Of a DNA stretch of 64,000 nucleotides, positions 23,285-32,497 are shown piece after piece. The translations under genes were made by a program, and so were the position numbers. The stretch is from an uncultured Porphyromonadaceae bacterium. GTDB lineage: Bacteria; Bacteroidota; Bacteroidia; Bacteroidales; Barnesiellaceae_A. The stretch lies in contig UPZG01000001.1 of the NCBI GenBank assembly GCA_900538705.1, forward strand, positions 434,001 through 498,000, given 5' to 3'. The first letter of the stretch is position 1; each line of letters opens with the position of its first letter. Under the pieces are notes generated by a model that saw only the letters and a list, made by a program, of their open reading frames with translations, did no database searches and was not told the origin of the DNA.

Positions 23285-25156
23285 ATGGCGAGAAAATTAA
23301 AAATTCGTGATCTTACATTGCGTGACGGTCAACAGTCGCTTTTTGCAACCCGTATGACTGGAGAACAAGTAGCACAAGTTATAGATTTTTATAAAGATGC
23401 CGGATTTTACGCTATGGAAGTATGGGGTGGTGCTGTACCCGATTCTGTGATGCGTTATCTTGATGAGAGTCCTTGGACACGTTTGAGCTCTATCAGCGCT
23501 GTGATACAGGGCCGTTCTTATCTCACGGCATTGTCACGTGGGCGTAATCTTTTTGGCTATGCCCCATATCCCGATAGTGTAATAGATGGTTTTTACAAAG
23601 AGGCTGTAAAGCAAGGCTTGGGTATCATGCGCGTGTTTGATGCTCTCAATGACTTGAATAATGTAAAAAGCTCTATCAAGAAAATCAACGAGGTAGGAGC
23701 CATTGCCGATGGTGCAGTTTGCTATACGGTAGATCCCAAACCGGAGCATCCTGAGAAACCAGTTGAGAAGAAAGGCTTTTTTGCCCGTCTCTTTGGTTCA
23801 AAAGAGGAAGCCCCTGTTGAGAAAAAAATATTTACCGACGAGTATTTCGTAGAGAAAGCCAAAGGTATGGAGGCATTGGGTGCCAAGATTATCACTCTGA
23901 AGGATATGGCAGGTTTGATAAATCCGGCACGTGTAGCCACCCTTATACCCAAGTTGAAAGCTGCTGTTAATGTACCTGTCGATTTCCATACACACTGTAC
24001 ACCCGGTTACGGTTTGGCATCGTCATTGATGGCTGTTATTCACGGTGTAGATATTCTCGATACCAACATTTGGTACTTTGGAGGCGGTTCGGCTGCTCCG
24101 GCTATCGAGCTCATCTATGTATTCTGCCAAAAGCTGGGCATTGAGGTTGAAGCCAATATGACGGCAGTTGCCAAGATACGTGAGCGTCTCGAAGGTATAC
24201 GTCGTGAATTGAGCGCTTACGATCTTGTGAAGAGCTTCCCCATAGCATTCGACCCGTTGACCGACAAGATTCCTGCCGAAGTAGATGCACTCTTCGACAA
24301 AGCAATTGCTGCAGCCAAGGCTAATCGTGAAGATGAGTTGCTCGATGCATGCCATCGCATAGAGGCTTATTTCAATTTCCCGAAGCCCAATATTATTGTG
24401 AAAGAGGCCGAGGTCCCCGGCGGTATGTACAGCAACATGGTGGCTCAGTTGAAGAGTCTCGGTGCAGAAGACGTACTCAACGATGCCATGGCACTCATTC
24501 CAGAGGTACGCAAGGCCGCAGGTTTGGTACCATTGGTAACTCCTACATCGCAAATCGTAGGTAGCCAGGCTGTCAACTTAGCTATAGACCGTAAGAAAGG
24601 TAATCCTGATTATACGATGGTAACCAACCAATTCATAAACCTTATTAAAGGTGAATATGGAAAGACTCCGGTTCCTATCGATCCTGCTTTCCGTGAGAAA
24701 ATCACCGGTAGCCCCGAGGAGAAACCTTATGACATCTCTTCTTATAAAGCTCCCGAGAATCCTACTTTGCCGGAATTTGGCGGTATGAAGTTGGCTAAAG
24801 ATGAGAATGACTACCTCTTGCTGCAATTATTCCCCACCGTAGGTGCAACCTTCTTGCGTAATCGTCGTGCCGAAGAGTATGCTGCTGCACCTAAAGAGGA
24901 GAAAGCAGAAGAGAAAGCTCCGGCAGAGGCTCCTATTACAGGTCCCGTACAGAAAGTGCCTATGGGTGGTAGCGTTATCAGCGTAGCAGTGAAAGCTGGT
25001 GACAGTGTGAAGAAAGGCGCTCCGTTGCTTGTTTACGAAGCTATGAAGATGGAAAATACTGTTACAGCCGAGCGTGAAGGAGTGATTAAGCGCGTATTTG
25101 TACAACCCGGACAGGTGATAGCTACCGATGCCGTACTGGTGGAATACGAAAAATGA
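23285..25156 (+). CDS. oadA: Biotin-dependent carboxyltransferase: oxaloacetate decarboxylase alpha / pyruvate carboxylase subunit B
   Basis: A 623-residue protein with a TIM-barrel carboxyltransferase domain (RDLTLRDGQQSLFATRM near residue 10; DFHTHCTPGYGLASSLMAVI), a PYC_OADA helical domain and a C-terminal biotinyl domain with Lys588 in YEAMKMENTV. It moves CO2 between biotin and pyruvate/oxaloacetate. A charged stretch inside the barrel (residues about 154-182, PEHPEKPVEKKGFFARLFGS) is an unusual insert. No beta/gamma Na+ pump subunits or biotin carboxylase lie next to it, so the direction of the reaction is open. Flanked by its own promoter and terminator. Confidence 0.9.
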   Translation: MARKLKIRDLTLRDGQQSLFATRMTGEQVAQVIDFYKDAGFYAMEVWGGAVPDSVMRYLDESPWTRLSSISAVIQGRSYLTALSRGRNLFGYAPYPDSVIDGFYKEAVKQGLGIMRVFDALNDLNNVKSSIKKINEVGAIADGAVCYTVDPKPEHPEKPVEKKGFFARLFGSKEEAPVEKKIFTDEYFVEKAKGMEALGAKIITLKDMAGLINPARVATLIPKLKAAVNVPVDFHTHCTPGYGLASSLMAVIHGVDILDTNIWYFGGGSAAPAIELIYVFCQKLGIEVEANMTAVAKIRERLEGIRRELSAYDLVKSFPIAFDPLTDKIPAEVDALFDKAIAAAKANREDELLDACHRIEAYFNFPKPNIIVKEAEVPGGMYSNMVAQLKSLGAEDVLNDAMALIPEVRKAAGLVPLVTPTSQIVGSQAVNLAIDRKKGNPDYTMVTNQFINLIKGEYGKTPVPIDPAFREKITGSPEEKPYDISSYKAPENPTLPEFGGMKLAKDENDYLLLQLFPTVGATFLRNRRAEEYAAAPKEEKAEEKAPAEAPITGPVQKVPMGGSVISVAVKAGDSVKKGAPLLVYEAMKMENTVTAEREGVIKRVFVQPGQVIATDAVLVEYEK

Positions 25157-25204
25157 CATATTGATATAGGAGTATAATCCTGTAATATAGAATATTGTAT
25201 TGTG

Positions 25205-25232
25205 AAGGACGTGCCCTCTCAGGTGCGTCCTT
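25205..25232 (+). terminator. Terminator of the carboxyltransferase gene
   Basis: AAGGACG / CGTCCTT stem followed by TTTTTG. Confidence 0.8.
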
Positions 25233-25371
25233 TTTGTATTTGGGAAATAGAGAAATGATAAATCATGTCAGTGATGTATTATTGGGCAAAGGAAGAGCAC
25301 CTATGGGAATGCTGTTGTATTTGCAATTTATATCTTGTTTGTGAGTTGTGCGCAGGTCGTATGAGAGTGTA

Positions 25372-25402
25372 TTTGTGATTTCGATGGTAATGCGTATATT
25401 TG
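25372..25402 (+). promoter_or_regulatory. Promoter of the GH43 gene
   Basis: TTTG (25372-25375), a 19-bp spacer, TATATTTG (25395-25402), 39 bp before ATG 25442. Confidence 0.75.
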
Positions 25403-25441
25403 CAATCTATTATAATATCACATATACACGAAAAAGACACC

Positions 25442-27112
25442 ATGAAGAAATTTGTTTTATCTCTTGCGGGTTTTGCCATGCTCTCATTTTCTGCTGTGGC
25501 AGCAGTATCGGATGTTTGGGTGGCAGACCTTGGTAATGGAAAGTATCAGAACCCTATTTTGTATGCCGACTATTCCGATCCCGACCTGTGTCGGGTAGGT
25601 GACGATTACTACATGACGTCGTCGAGTTTCAATTGTATTCCCGGTTTGCAGATTTTGCACTCGCGCGATCTGGTCAATTGGGAAATATTGAGTGCTGCAC
25701 TTCCTTGGGGAATCATACCCGAAGATATGTATCGTACCGTGCAACATGGGTGTGGCGTATGGGCGCCCAGTATAAGGTATCATGATGGAAAATTCTATAT
25801 CTTCTGGGGGGATCCTGATGTAGGTATCATGATGATAACGGCCGAGCAGGCCGAAGGTCCGTGGTCGGCACCTCATATAGTAAAGGCAGGGAAAGGATAT
25901 ATCGATACGACACCCTTATGGGACGACGACGGCAGAGTATATCTGGTACATGGTATAGCCGGTAGTAGAGGAGAACTGAAAAGTGTCTTGTTTGTTTGCG
26001 AGCTGAGTGCCGATGCTTCATCGGTTATCAGTGAAAGTCGCATTGTGTTTGACGGACATGAGGAACAAGAGACCGTTGAAGGACCTAAATTTTACAAACG
26101 CAATGGATACTACTATATTTTTGCTCCTGCCGGAGGTGTGCCTACAGGTTGGCAGTTGGTATTGCGGAGTAAAGACCCGTATGGCCCTTATGAAGGCCGT
26201 ATAGTATTGGCTCAAGGAGATACCGACATCAATGGGCCACACCAAGGAGGTTGGGTAGATACACCGACTGGTGAAGATTGGTTTATTCATTTCCAGGATG
26301 TAGGTGCATATGGACGTGTCATTTGGCTCGAACCCATGACATGGACGGCAGATGGATGGCCTGTCATAGGTAATGATAAAGATGGAGATGGTTGTGGTGA
26401 GCCTGTAAAGCAGTGGACAAAACCCAATGTAGGTAAAACATATCCGGTGATGACACCGGCCGAGAGTGACGAGTTTGATAGTAATCGTTTGGGATTGCAA
26501 TGGCAGTGGCATGCCAACTATGACCATCGTTGGCATTTTTGTAATGCTGCCGAGGGCCATTTACGCCTCTACTCTTTCCCTGTGCCCGAAGATTATAAAA
26601 ATCTTTATGATGTCTCTAACTTGCTTTTGCAGAAGACTCCGGCTAAAGATTTTACAGTAATTATGAAACTAACCTTCAAACCTTGTCCTAAATATAAAGG
26701 TGAGCGTACCGGTTTGCTGGTTATGGGATTGGATTATGCTGGTCTTATATTGGAAAATACGGCCAATGGCTTGACTCTCTCGCAAGTCGAATGTAAGCGA
26801 GCCGACAAAGGAAAGCCCGAAGTGGTAAATGTGTCTGTGCCTCTATCCGAGCGTACGGTTTACTTGCGGGCGCGTTTCAAAGATACGGGAAAGAAGATAG
26901 AAAAGAGCGAAGGTAGTGCCGATATGATTGTTGATGTAACGTTTAGTTACAGTCTTGATGGGCAGAAGTATCTTCCTATGGGTGAAAAATTCAACCTGAA
27001 AGAAGGTAAGTGGATAGGTGCCAAAGTAGGAATGTTCTGTACCCGGCCGGCGTTGAAGAGCAACGACGGCGGTTGGGCTGAGATAGACTGGTTCCGTGTA
27101 ACGAAAAAATAA
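25442..27112 (+). CDS. Exported glycoside hydrolase family 43 enzyme
   Basis: A 556-residue enzyme with a signal peptide (MKKFVLSLAGFAMLSFSAVA). The five-bladed propeller shows the GH43 acids: general base Asp in YADYSDPDLCRVGD, the pKa-tuning Asp in TTPLWDDDGRVYLVHG and general acid Glu in ETVEGPKFYKRNGYYY. A C-terminal beta-sandwich follows from about residue 345 (FDSNRLGLQWQWHANYDHRW), as in beta-xylosidase/arabinofuranosidase subfamilies. Likely acts on xylan or arabinan side chains in the periplasm. No SusC/D pair or regulator is adjacent. Confidence 0.9.
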   Translation: MKKFVLSLAGFAMLSFSAVAAVSDVWVADLGNGKYQNPILYADYSDPDLCRVGDDYYMTSSSFNCIPGLQILHSRDLVNWEILSAALPWGIIPEDMYRTVQHGCGVWAPSIRYHDGKFYIFWGDPDVGIMMITAEQAEGPWSAPHIVKAGKGYIDTTPLWDDDGRVYLVHGIAGSRGELKSVLFVCELSADASSVISESRIVFDGHEEQETVEGPKFYKRNGYYYIFAPAGGVPTGWQLVLRSKDPYGPYEGRIVLAQGDTDINGPHQGGWVDTPTGEDWFIHFQDVGAYGRVIWLEPMTWTADGWPVIGNDKDGDGCGEPVKQWTKPNVGKTYPVMTPAESDEFDSNRLGLQWQWHANYDHRWHFCNAAEGHLRLYSFPVPEDYKNLYDVSNLLLQKTPAKDFTVIMKLTFKPCPKYKGERTGLLVMGLDYAGLILENTANGLTLSQVECKRADKGKPEVVNVSVPLSERTVYLRARFKDTGKKIEKSEGSADMIVDVTFSYSLDGQKYLPMGEKFNLKEGKWIGAKVGMFCTRPALKSNDGGWAEIDWFRVTKK

Positions 27113-27261
27113 AAAGGTTCGAGATAGATGCGGGGTGCGACTGATATTACATCAATCGCACCCCTGCCATTTATTTGCAGGAAGTGTGTTATAGGGTAAG
27201 AATACTGTCTGACCTCTAATCCCTAATCCTGTTTTTCTGTAGCGCTATTCTTTTTGTAAAC

Positions 27262-27293
27262 GTTGGCTTTTGGTTATATAAATCTTACCTTTG
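27262..27293 (+). promoter_or_regulatory. Promoter of rnz
   Basis: GTTG (27262-27265), a 20-bp spacer, TACCTTTG (27286-27293), only 7 bp before ATG 27301, so the mRNA should be leaderless or nearly so. Confidence 0.65.
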
Positions 27294-27300
27294 CAAGAGT

Positions 27301-28221
27301 ATGGCACGTTTTGAGTTAAACATATTAGGTTGTGGAGCGGCAACACCTACGCAACGTCATTCACCATCGGCGCAAGTTGTCAATGTAAGAGACAAGCTTT
27401 TCATGATAGACTGTGGTGAAGGCGTGCAACTCAATTTGCGTAGGATGAAGTTGAATATGTCTCGTTTGGGACATATATTCATTTCGCATTTGCATGGCGA
27501 CCATTGTTTTGGTTTGCCCGGATTGCTTTCTACGATGAGCCTTCTCGGGCATGGGGGTGAAATGGTTATTCATGCACATCCCGATTTTGAGCAAGTCTTT
27601 ATGCCGTTTCTGCAATATTTCTGTCGCGAAATGACTTTTACGTTACGTTTCGAGCCCTGTTATATGACTTCAACGGAGCCTATTTACAGCGATAAAGGGT
27701 TAACCGTAAGGACTATTCCACTTCGGCACCGTATTCCGGCCTGCGGATTCCTGTTTGAGGAACAGCCCGGCGAACGGCATTTACGGGGAGACATGGCGAA
27801 ATTTTATGATATTCCTGTGACACGTCTTGCGGAGATAAAACAGGGAGCAGATTATGTAACTCCCGATGGAAAGGTTATACCCAACGAGGCTCTCACTACT
27901 CCCCCTACACCTCCTGCCCGCTATGCGTATTGTTGCGACACGGCGTATAGCGAACGTATTATACCTTATATCGAAGGTGTTGATGTGTTATATCACGATG
28001 CAACCTATGGTGATGATGCCGAGCAGTATGCTCGGCAGACCATGCACAGCACAGCCCGTCAGGCAGCGACTTTGGCTCGTGAGGCGAAGGTAGGACAACT
28101 CATATTGGGACATTTTTCGGGACGGTATCGTGACGAGAACGTATTGCTCGATGAAGCTCGCCAGGTGTTTGCAAATACTGTGTTGGCTCATGAAGGGATG
28201 CGATGTGTTTTGCGCAGGTGA
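27301..28221 (+). CDS. rnz: Ribonuclease Z (tRNA 3' processing endonuclease)
   Basis: A 306-residue metallo-beta-lactamase-fold enzyme that trims tRNA 3' trailers, needed here since both tRNAs seen lack an encoded CCA. Zinc motif ISHLHGDHCFGLPGLLSTM (HxHxDH at 63-68), later His in CDTAYSE region/YHDATYG and GHFSGRY (His about 270) complete the site. MARFELNILGCGAATPTQRH is the typical N-terminus. Confidence 0.96.
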   Translation: MARFELNILGCGAATPTQRHSPSAQVVNVRDKLFMIDCGEGVQLNLRRMKLNMSRLGHIFISHLHGDHCFGLPGLLSTMSLLGHGGEMVIHAHPDFEQVFMPFLQYFCREMTFTLRFEPCYMTSTEPIYSDKGLTVRTIPLRHRIPACGFLFEEQPGERHLRGDMAKFYDIPVTRLAEIKQGADYVTPDGKVIPNEALTTPPTPPARYAYCCDTAYSERIIPYIEGVDVLYHDATYGDDAEQYARQTMHSTARQAATLAREAKVGQLILGHFSGRYRDENVLLDEARQVFANTVLAHEGMRCVLRR

Positions 28222-28392
28222 AGGTGTGAGAATAGCCTGTTTTTGTAACGTTATTGTCATAAGAGGTGTGCTATGATGACAATTTGCGGTGTTAAATGCG
28301 TAAAAAAACGATACTTTATATTTGTATAATAAAATATTAGTATATTTGCATCGCAATAAGGTATTAGATGTTTAACAAAAAAGTATTGTAAA

Positions 28393-28593
28393 ATGAATGT
28401 AGAAGTAATTGGTTCGTGGGCAGGACTTGTTTGGACTGCTTTGAATGAATCGGGTAAACTTACTGTAAAGGCATTGAAAAAGGCTACGAAACTGAAAGAG
28501 AAAGAACTCTATGCTGCTCTTGGTTGGCTTGCTCGCGAAGGCAAAGTAGCCATCACAGAGACTGAGACCGACGTAGAAGTGGAGTTGTGCTAA
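28393..28593 (+). CDS. Small winged helix-turn-helix protein (DUF2582)
   Basis: A 66-residue protein, MNVEVIGSWAGLVWTALNES onward, with the pattern LTVKALKKATKLKEKELYAA then LGWLAREGKVAI: a compact winged helix. It matches the DUF2582/winged HTH family found throughout Bacteroidales, role unknown. TATATTTG at 28341-28348 is a likely -7 box; a terminator at 28619-28657 closes it, so it is a separate, probably well expressed, unit. Confidence 0.88.
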   Translation: MNVEVIGSWAGLVWTALNESGKLTVKALKKATKLKEKELYAALGWLAREGKVAITETETDVEVELC

Positions 28594-28618
28594 GGTAGCA
28601 TAACTCTTGTTTTATATT

Positions 28619-28657
28619 ACAAAGATGTGTCTGGCATCATCCCGGGCACATCTTTGT
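28619..28657 (+). terminator. Terminator of the winged-helix gene
   Basis: ACAAAGATGTG / CACATCTTTGT stem followed by TTTTG. Confidence 0.85.
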
Positions 28658-28905
28658 TTTTGTTATGCGGAATGTGTGGCCATAGAATGGTGCGAGTATT
28701 TCGTGAAATGAAGGTAAACAGGGTGATGGCAGAAAGATGACAAGCTACATACCAATGCTCTGTAAAAAGGGTATAGATTTCCTGTATATGGTTAATTATA
28801 TTTTGTCTTACGCCTTGTAACTTTGTATTTATCAGATATTTGTTCCTCGTTGTTGTATGTTCGATTTGCAATTGATGTAAGGGTAGATATATGATGTAAA
28901 AATAA
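28658..28905. other. Intergenic
   Basis: Nothing recognisable beyond AT-rich sequence. Confidence 0.3.
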
Positions 28906-30318
28906 ATGGTGATGAATATGAGATATTTAGTGATACTGTTAATTATGTCGTTCCCCGTTTTTACAATCGCACAGCCTGCCATAGATGTACATTGTCATAA
29001 TCTTTTTCCCGAGTTGGCAGCTTTTTTGAAAGAACAAGGTGAGGAGATGAATGAAAATGATCCGTTACCGCAATGGAATGTAGAGTCGCATATAGATTTT
29101 ATGAAAAAAGCTGGTATTGTACGATCGGTAGTCTCTATGCCGGCACCCCAACCGTTCATGGGTGGTGTTGATGAAAGTTGGCGTGTTGTACGTCGTTACA
29201 ATAATGCTTGTGCGCAATTGAAAGCGACATATCCCGATAAGTTCCTTTTCTGCGCTTCGTTACCATTGCCCTATGTCGATGCAGCCATTGAGGAGGCTGT
29301 TTATGCAATTGATACATTGGGGGCAGATGGTATAAAACTAGCGACAAATAGTTATGGGCAGTATGTAGGCGATGAGGTTCTTGATACACTGATGAGTGTC
29401 TTGAATGAAAGACATGCCGTGGTTATATTGCATCCGCATAGGCCTGTACCGGTCAATGATTCTATAATAGCTGTTACACCTCTGGCTATGTATGAATATC
29501 CGGCAGAGACTACGCGTGCTGTGGTAAATATGATTGTGAGAAACATTCCAACACGGTATCCGAATATCAAATTTGTCATACCGCATTGTGGCTCTTTTTT
29601 GCCGTTAGCCATACCTCGTATGCAGGTTATTTATCGTGCGATGGAGAAAAATGGAGTGATGGAGAAAATAAGTTGGCGCGATAATCTCAAGAATTTCTAT
29701 TATGACCTTGCTGGTAATCCTACCGACGATGTATTGAGATGTTTACTCTCTATCACTACGCCAGAGCATTTATTATATGGTTCAGACTATCCATACCAGT
29801 CTGCCGAATATTTAGCCGAAGACTTGCAACACCTGCGTGGTATCTTGTATGGCGATACAGCCTGGATGAAATATGCCCAGGATATTTTGTATGGAAATGC
29901 TGCACGGTTGTTTGCAGTAGATAAAAGCAATATCGTTGACAGTTTGAGCCTTGAGAATTATGGCGAACAATGCGTTAAACTGCCAATGCAGGAAGATGGA
30001 ATTGTACGGCTTTCAAAAATTGAGGTTTATCCTCAGTATCTCGAAGCGTATAAACAGTATGCGATTGAGGTAGGTGAAATATCTCTGCGTACTGAGCCCG
30101 GAGTGTTGACTATGTATGCTCTTGCCGAAAAAGAGAATCCATGTATGATAACTATTCTTGAAACCTATTCTTCGCAAGAGGCATACAAGAAGCACATTGC
30201 ATCGGCCCATTTTCAGAAGTACAAGCAAGGAACGCTTCATATGGTGAAAAAGTTGGTATTGTCTGATCAATATCCTCTTAATCCGTCGAATCGGATTACA
30301 AATTTCATACAACATTAG
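28906..30318 (+). CDS. Exported amidohydrolase fused to an antibiotic-biosynthesis-monooxygenase-like domain
   Basis: A 470-residue protein with a signal peptide (MRYLVILLIMSFPVFTIAQ, Met at 28918; 28906 and 28912 are also possible). Residues about 25-345 are an amidohydrolase-2 (ACMSD-like) TIM barrel: HxH in AIDVHCHNLFPEL, His in VILHPHRP, HCGSFLP and Asp in YGSDYPYQS as metal/catalytic residues. Residues about 365-460 (VRLSKIEVYPQYLEAYKQYA, then SSQEAYKKHIASAHFQKYKQ) look like a YgiN/ABM dimeric alpha-beta-barrel domain. The fusion suggests decarboxylation or hydrolysis of a small aromatic plus quinol-type oxidation, an inference only. Confidence 0.8.
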   Translation: MVMNMRYLVILLIMSFPVFTIAQPAIDVHCHNLFPELAAFLKEQGEEMNENDPLPQWNVESHIDFMKKAGIVRSVVSMPAPQPFMGGVDESWRVVRRYNNACAQLKATYPDKFLFCASLPLPYVDAAIEEAVYAIDTLGADGIKLATNSYGQYVGDEVLDTLMSVLNERHAVVILHPHRPVPVNDSIIAVTPLAMYEYPAETTRAVVNMIVRNIPTRYPNIKFVIPHCGSFLPLAIPRMQVIYRAMEKNGVMEKISWRDNLKNFYYDLAGNPTDDVLRCLLSITTPEHLLYGSDYPYQSAEYLAEDLQHLRGILYGDTAWMKYAQDILYGNAARLFAVDKSNIVDSLSLENYGEQCVKLPMQEDGIVRLSKIEVYPQYLEAYKQYAIEVGEISLRTEPGVLTMYALAEKENPCMITILETYSSQEAYKKHIASAHFQKYKQGTLHMVKKLVLSDQYPLNPSNRITNFIQH

Positions 30319-30604
30319 CTATTCTTAGTATGGCGTATGCAGCCTATTTCATGGGTAAAGGCTATCATTCACTCCTGTTACACAAGTAGGTTAATATTTT
30401 AACCATACATTGGGGCTTACAATATAATAGAACTGGTATGTTGTAAAATAAGAGTGGTACAAATTTTCTCAAAGTATATATTTGCTTTAATTTTATTACA
30501 GAAGGAATAATGATACAAAAATATGTTATATCTTTGTAAAAAGTCGAGAGCGACTAAATAGATTATAATGAAAGAAGCGTTATGCATATCTTGTAATTTG
30601 GAAA
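30319..30604. other. Intergenic with promoter for the TM2-like gene
   Basis: TATCTTTG at 30529-30536 is a likely -7 box; transcription from about 30541 would give a leader of about 250 nt that contains the structured element at 30605-30701. Confidence 0.45.
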
Positions 30605-30701
30605 CGTAGGAAATTTTCAGATTGGATACAAGGATGGCATAGTGGTTCTCACGCATGGCGTGGGGTTGTTATCACTGCATCTGTATCCAAGGTTTCCTAC
30701 G
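30605..30701 (+). ncRNA. Structured leader element before a TM2-like gene
   Basis: CGTAGGAAA (30605-30613) pairs with TTTCCTACG (30693-30701); TTGGATACA (30622-30630) pairs with TGTATCCAA (30682-30690); an inner AGTG/CACT and a 7-bp CTCACGC/GCGTGGG stem with an ATG loop (30648-30664) complete a long three-tier hairpin. No T-tract follows and no good ORF lies inside. It is in the same orientation as, and 87 bp before, the TM2-like gene. It could be a cis-regulator, an independent RNA, or a small mobile repeat. Confidence 0.6.
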
Positions 30702-30788
30702 ACCTCCAAATTGAGAAGTGGTGTTTCGGCTTCACGCTTTGTATTATTATTTCTCTTCAAGAAGCCGGAAGAGAGCAAAAGACATTCT

Positions 30789-31136
30789 ATGGAAAAAAAT
30801 TTGATGATTGAGCCTTCTATTGCTCAGATGTTACCTATGATGGTAAAGACAGAGTTAAGTAAACTGGATGAAACCAGTCAGGCAAATTTCGTGGAGGAAT
30901 TTAATCGTAAAAAGAAATCTTTGGGTTGGGCTTACTTTTTCTTATTGGTATGTTTTGGCATGCCGTATGGTTATCTTCATAAATGGGGTTTGCAAGTTGT
31001 ATATTGGGTAACGATTGCAGGTTTGGGTGTATGGTTTATTATTTTACTCTTTAAACTACCGTCTATGGTAGAGGAGTATAATAAAGATATTGCTTTGGAA
31101 ATCTTACGGAATATGAAAATCATGCAGATGAGTTAA
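30789..31136 (+). CDS. TM2-domain-like small membrane protein
   Basis: A 115-residue protein. After a polar N-terminus (MEKNLMIEPSIAQMLPMMVK, then LDETSQANFVEEFNRKKKSL) come two hydrophobic helices with a short turn: GWAYFFLLVCFGMPYGYLHK and WGLQVVYWVTIAGLGVWFII, the layout of TM2 proteins, then a polar tail (KLPSMVEEYNKDIALEILRN). Function unknown. The frame is open further upstream to 30642, but that part lies inside the structured leader, so the Met at 30789 was chosen. Confidence 0.75.
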   Translation: MEKNLMIEPSIAQMLPMMVKTELSKLDETSQANFVEEFNRKKKSLGWAYFFLLVCFGMPYGYLHKWGLQVVYWVTIAGLGVWFIILLFKLPSMVEEYNKDIALEILRNMKIMQMS

Positions 31137-31181
31137 AATACTTGGCATGTGTCATGCCTGAGCCGATTGTATTATGATGCC

Positions 31182-31224
31182 AACAGCCCCTCGAAAGTTG
31201 TATTACAACTTTCGAGGGGCTGTT
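31182..31224. terminator. Bidirectional terminator, TM2-like gene / DUF4861 gene
   Basis: A 20-bp perfect stem (AACAGCCCCTCGAAAGTTGT and its complement) with a 3-nt ATT loop between convergent genes. Confidence 0.9.
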
Positions 31225-31264
31225 TCTTGTGTCAACAAAAGCAGAGTATGTTTTTCTTTACAGG

Positions 31265-32491
31265 TTAGTTTTTAGGATTTATCGTAATGCGGCACGGATT
31301 ATCCAACTCTTTGCGCCAACTCTCTACGTAAGAAAACCAAGCTTCGGGAGTCTTATATCCGAATGTTTCTTTCATAGACGTGAAGTTGATATAGTACCGT
31401 ATTGAGGTAGCTCCGGGAGCACTTATCTGGTAGAGATAGTTACTCTTGTCTTTCTTTTCACTCACAACGACCTGGCTAGGTACGTATGTGGCAAGTCCTA
31501 CCGTCTCTTTAGCATATTTGATCGTATCATTTACAGGCCAATCGGTACCCCAGCAAGCAATGAGCCCCTTGTGGTCGCTATACGATTGAGACCCTTTGAT
31601 GTCTTGTACACCGGTACAGAAGACTTCGTTGCCAAGCGGTGCATCGAACAGTACTTCAACTTCAGCATCACGGTGGCCGCCGTAGAGTGTGTAGCGGCAG
31701 GTCATGTTCAGATAGTTATCGCCATATTTCCAGCCCTTTACTGCCATTTCTACAACGGTACGTACGGGTCCGTAAGCCAAAATCGTGGCGCGACGCTCTA
31801 ATACGGGGTCGATATGTATGGCTTTCTTGCCATTCCATCCCTTCAAGGTACCTACACCGCAGCTTCCGCTTACGCGTAGTACATCGTCACCAAATCCTTG
31901 TGCCAGTTGTTCGTCGTTGGGATACCATCCACTGGGTTTTATTTCAAATCCTTTGTTGAATTTGCCGTATATGTCGACCGTTTGTTTGCGGTCGAAGTAA
32001 AGTCGGTATGCGACCAATTCGCTTTCAAAGGCAGGCCCGTGGTGGTGCAGGTAATTATATAACTTGCCATTGGTAGTCGATATGGAGTTGATAGGAGCAT
32101 GTTTTTTCTTTTTCCGTTTGCTTTTGTCGGCAATCAACATATCGGCATACACACGCGATTTGTATCGTTGGGTTGTTACTATTGTATCACATAGTACGAC
32201 ACGGGCTTCGGTTTGAGCCGACGGTGCCATGTCTAAGAGAAAAGCAACTTCATCGGCACGGCCGTCGCCATTTAAGTCGTCGGCTTGTGAGGCAATCTCT
32301 TGATTGCCTACATAAACGGTGACAGAGCGTACATCAAATGGGGCTTGCAGGTCGGTTACCGATAGTTCTACCGGTACATCGTTGCGAGTCATTTCTGTCG
32401 GATTGGTTATTTTTACTGTCACTTCGTGAGTAGCAGCATGCATCGATATTGGTAACAGGCATGCAGCTAATATATAGAGCGTTTGTTTCAT
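31265..32491 (-). CDS. Exported DUF4861 family protein
   Basis: A 408-residue protein with a signal peptide (MKQTLYILAACLLPISMHAA). An N-terminal beta-sandwich (VTVKITNPTEMTRNDVPVEL, EIASQADDLNGDGRADEVAF) precedes the catalytic-like domain (LYNYLHHHGPAFESELVAYR, YGGHRDAEVEVLFDAPLG). DUF4861 proteins are linked to pectin breakdown in Bacteroidales. It follows the GH28 gene by 6 bp, so both are one transcript. Exact reaction not established. Confidence 0.85.
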   Translation of the reverse strand: MKQTLYILAACLLPISMHAATHEVTVKITNPTEMTRNDVPVELSVTDLQAPFDVRSVTVYVGNQEIASQADDLNGDGRADEVAFLLDMAPSAQTEARVVLCDTIVTTQRYKSRVYADMLIADKSKRKKKKHAPINSISTTNGKLYNYLHHHGPAFESELVAYRLYFDRKQTVDIYGKFNKGFEIKPSGWYPNDEQLAQGFGDDVLRVSGSCGVGTLKGWNGKKAIHIDPVLERRATILAYGPVRTVVEMAVKGWKYGDNYLNMTCRYTLYGGHRDAEVEVLFDAPLGNEVFCTGVQDIKGSQSYSDHKGLIACWGTDWPVNDTIKYAKETVGLATYVPSQVVVSEKKDKSNYLYQISAPGATSIRYYINFTSMKETFGYKTPEAWFSYVESWRKELDNPCRITINPKN

Positions 32492-32497
32492 GATGTC

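Noticed and set aside
30642..30788. N-terminal extension of the TM2-like protein
   Set aside because: The extra 49 codons run through the structured leader element; the Met at 30789 gives a normal protein.
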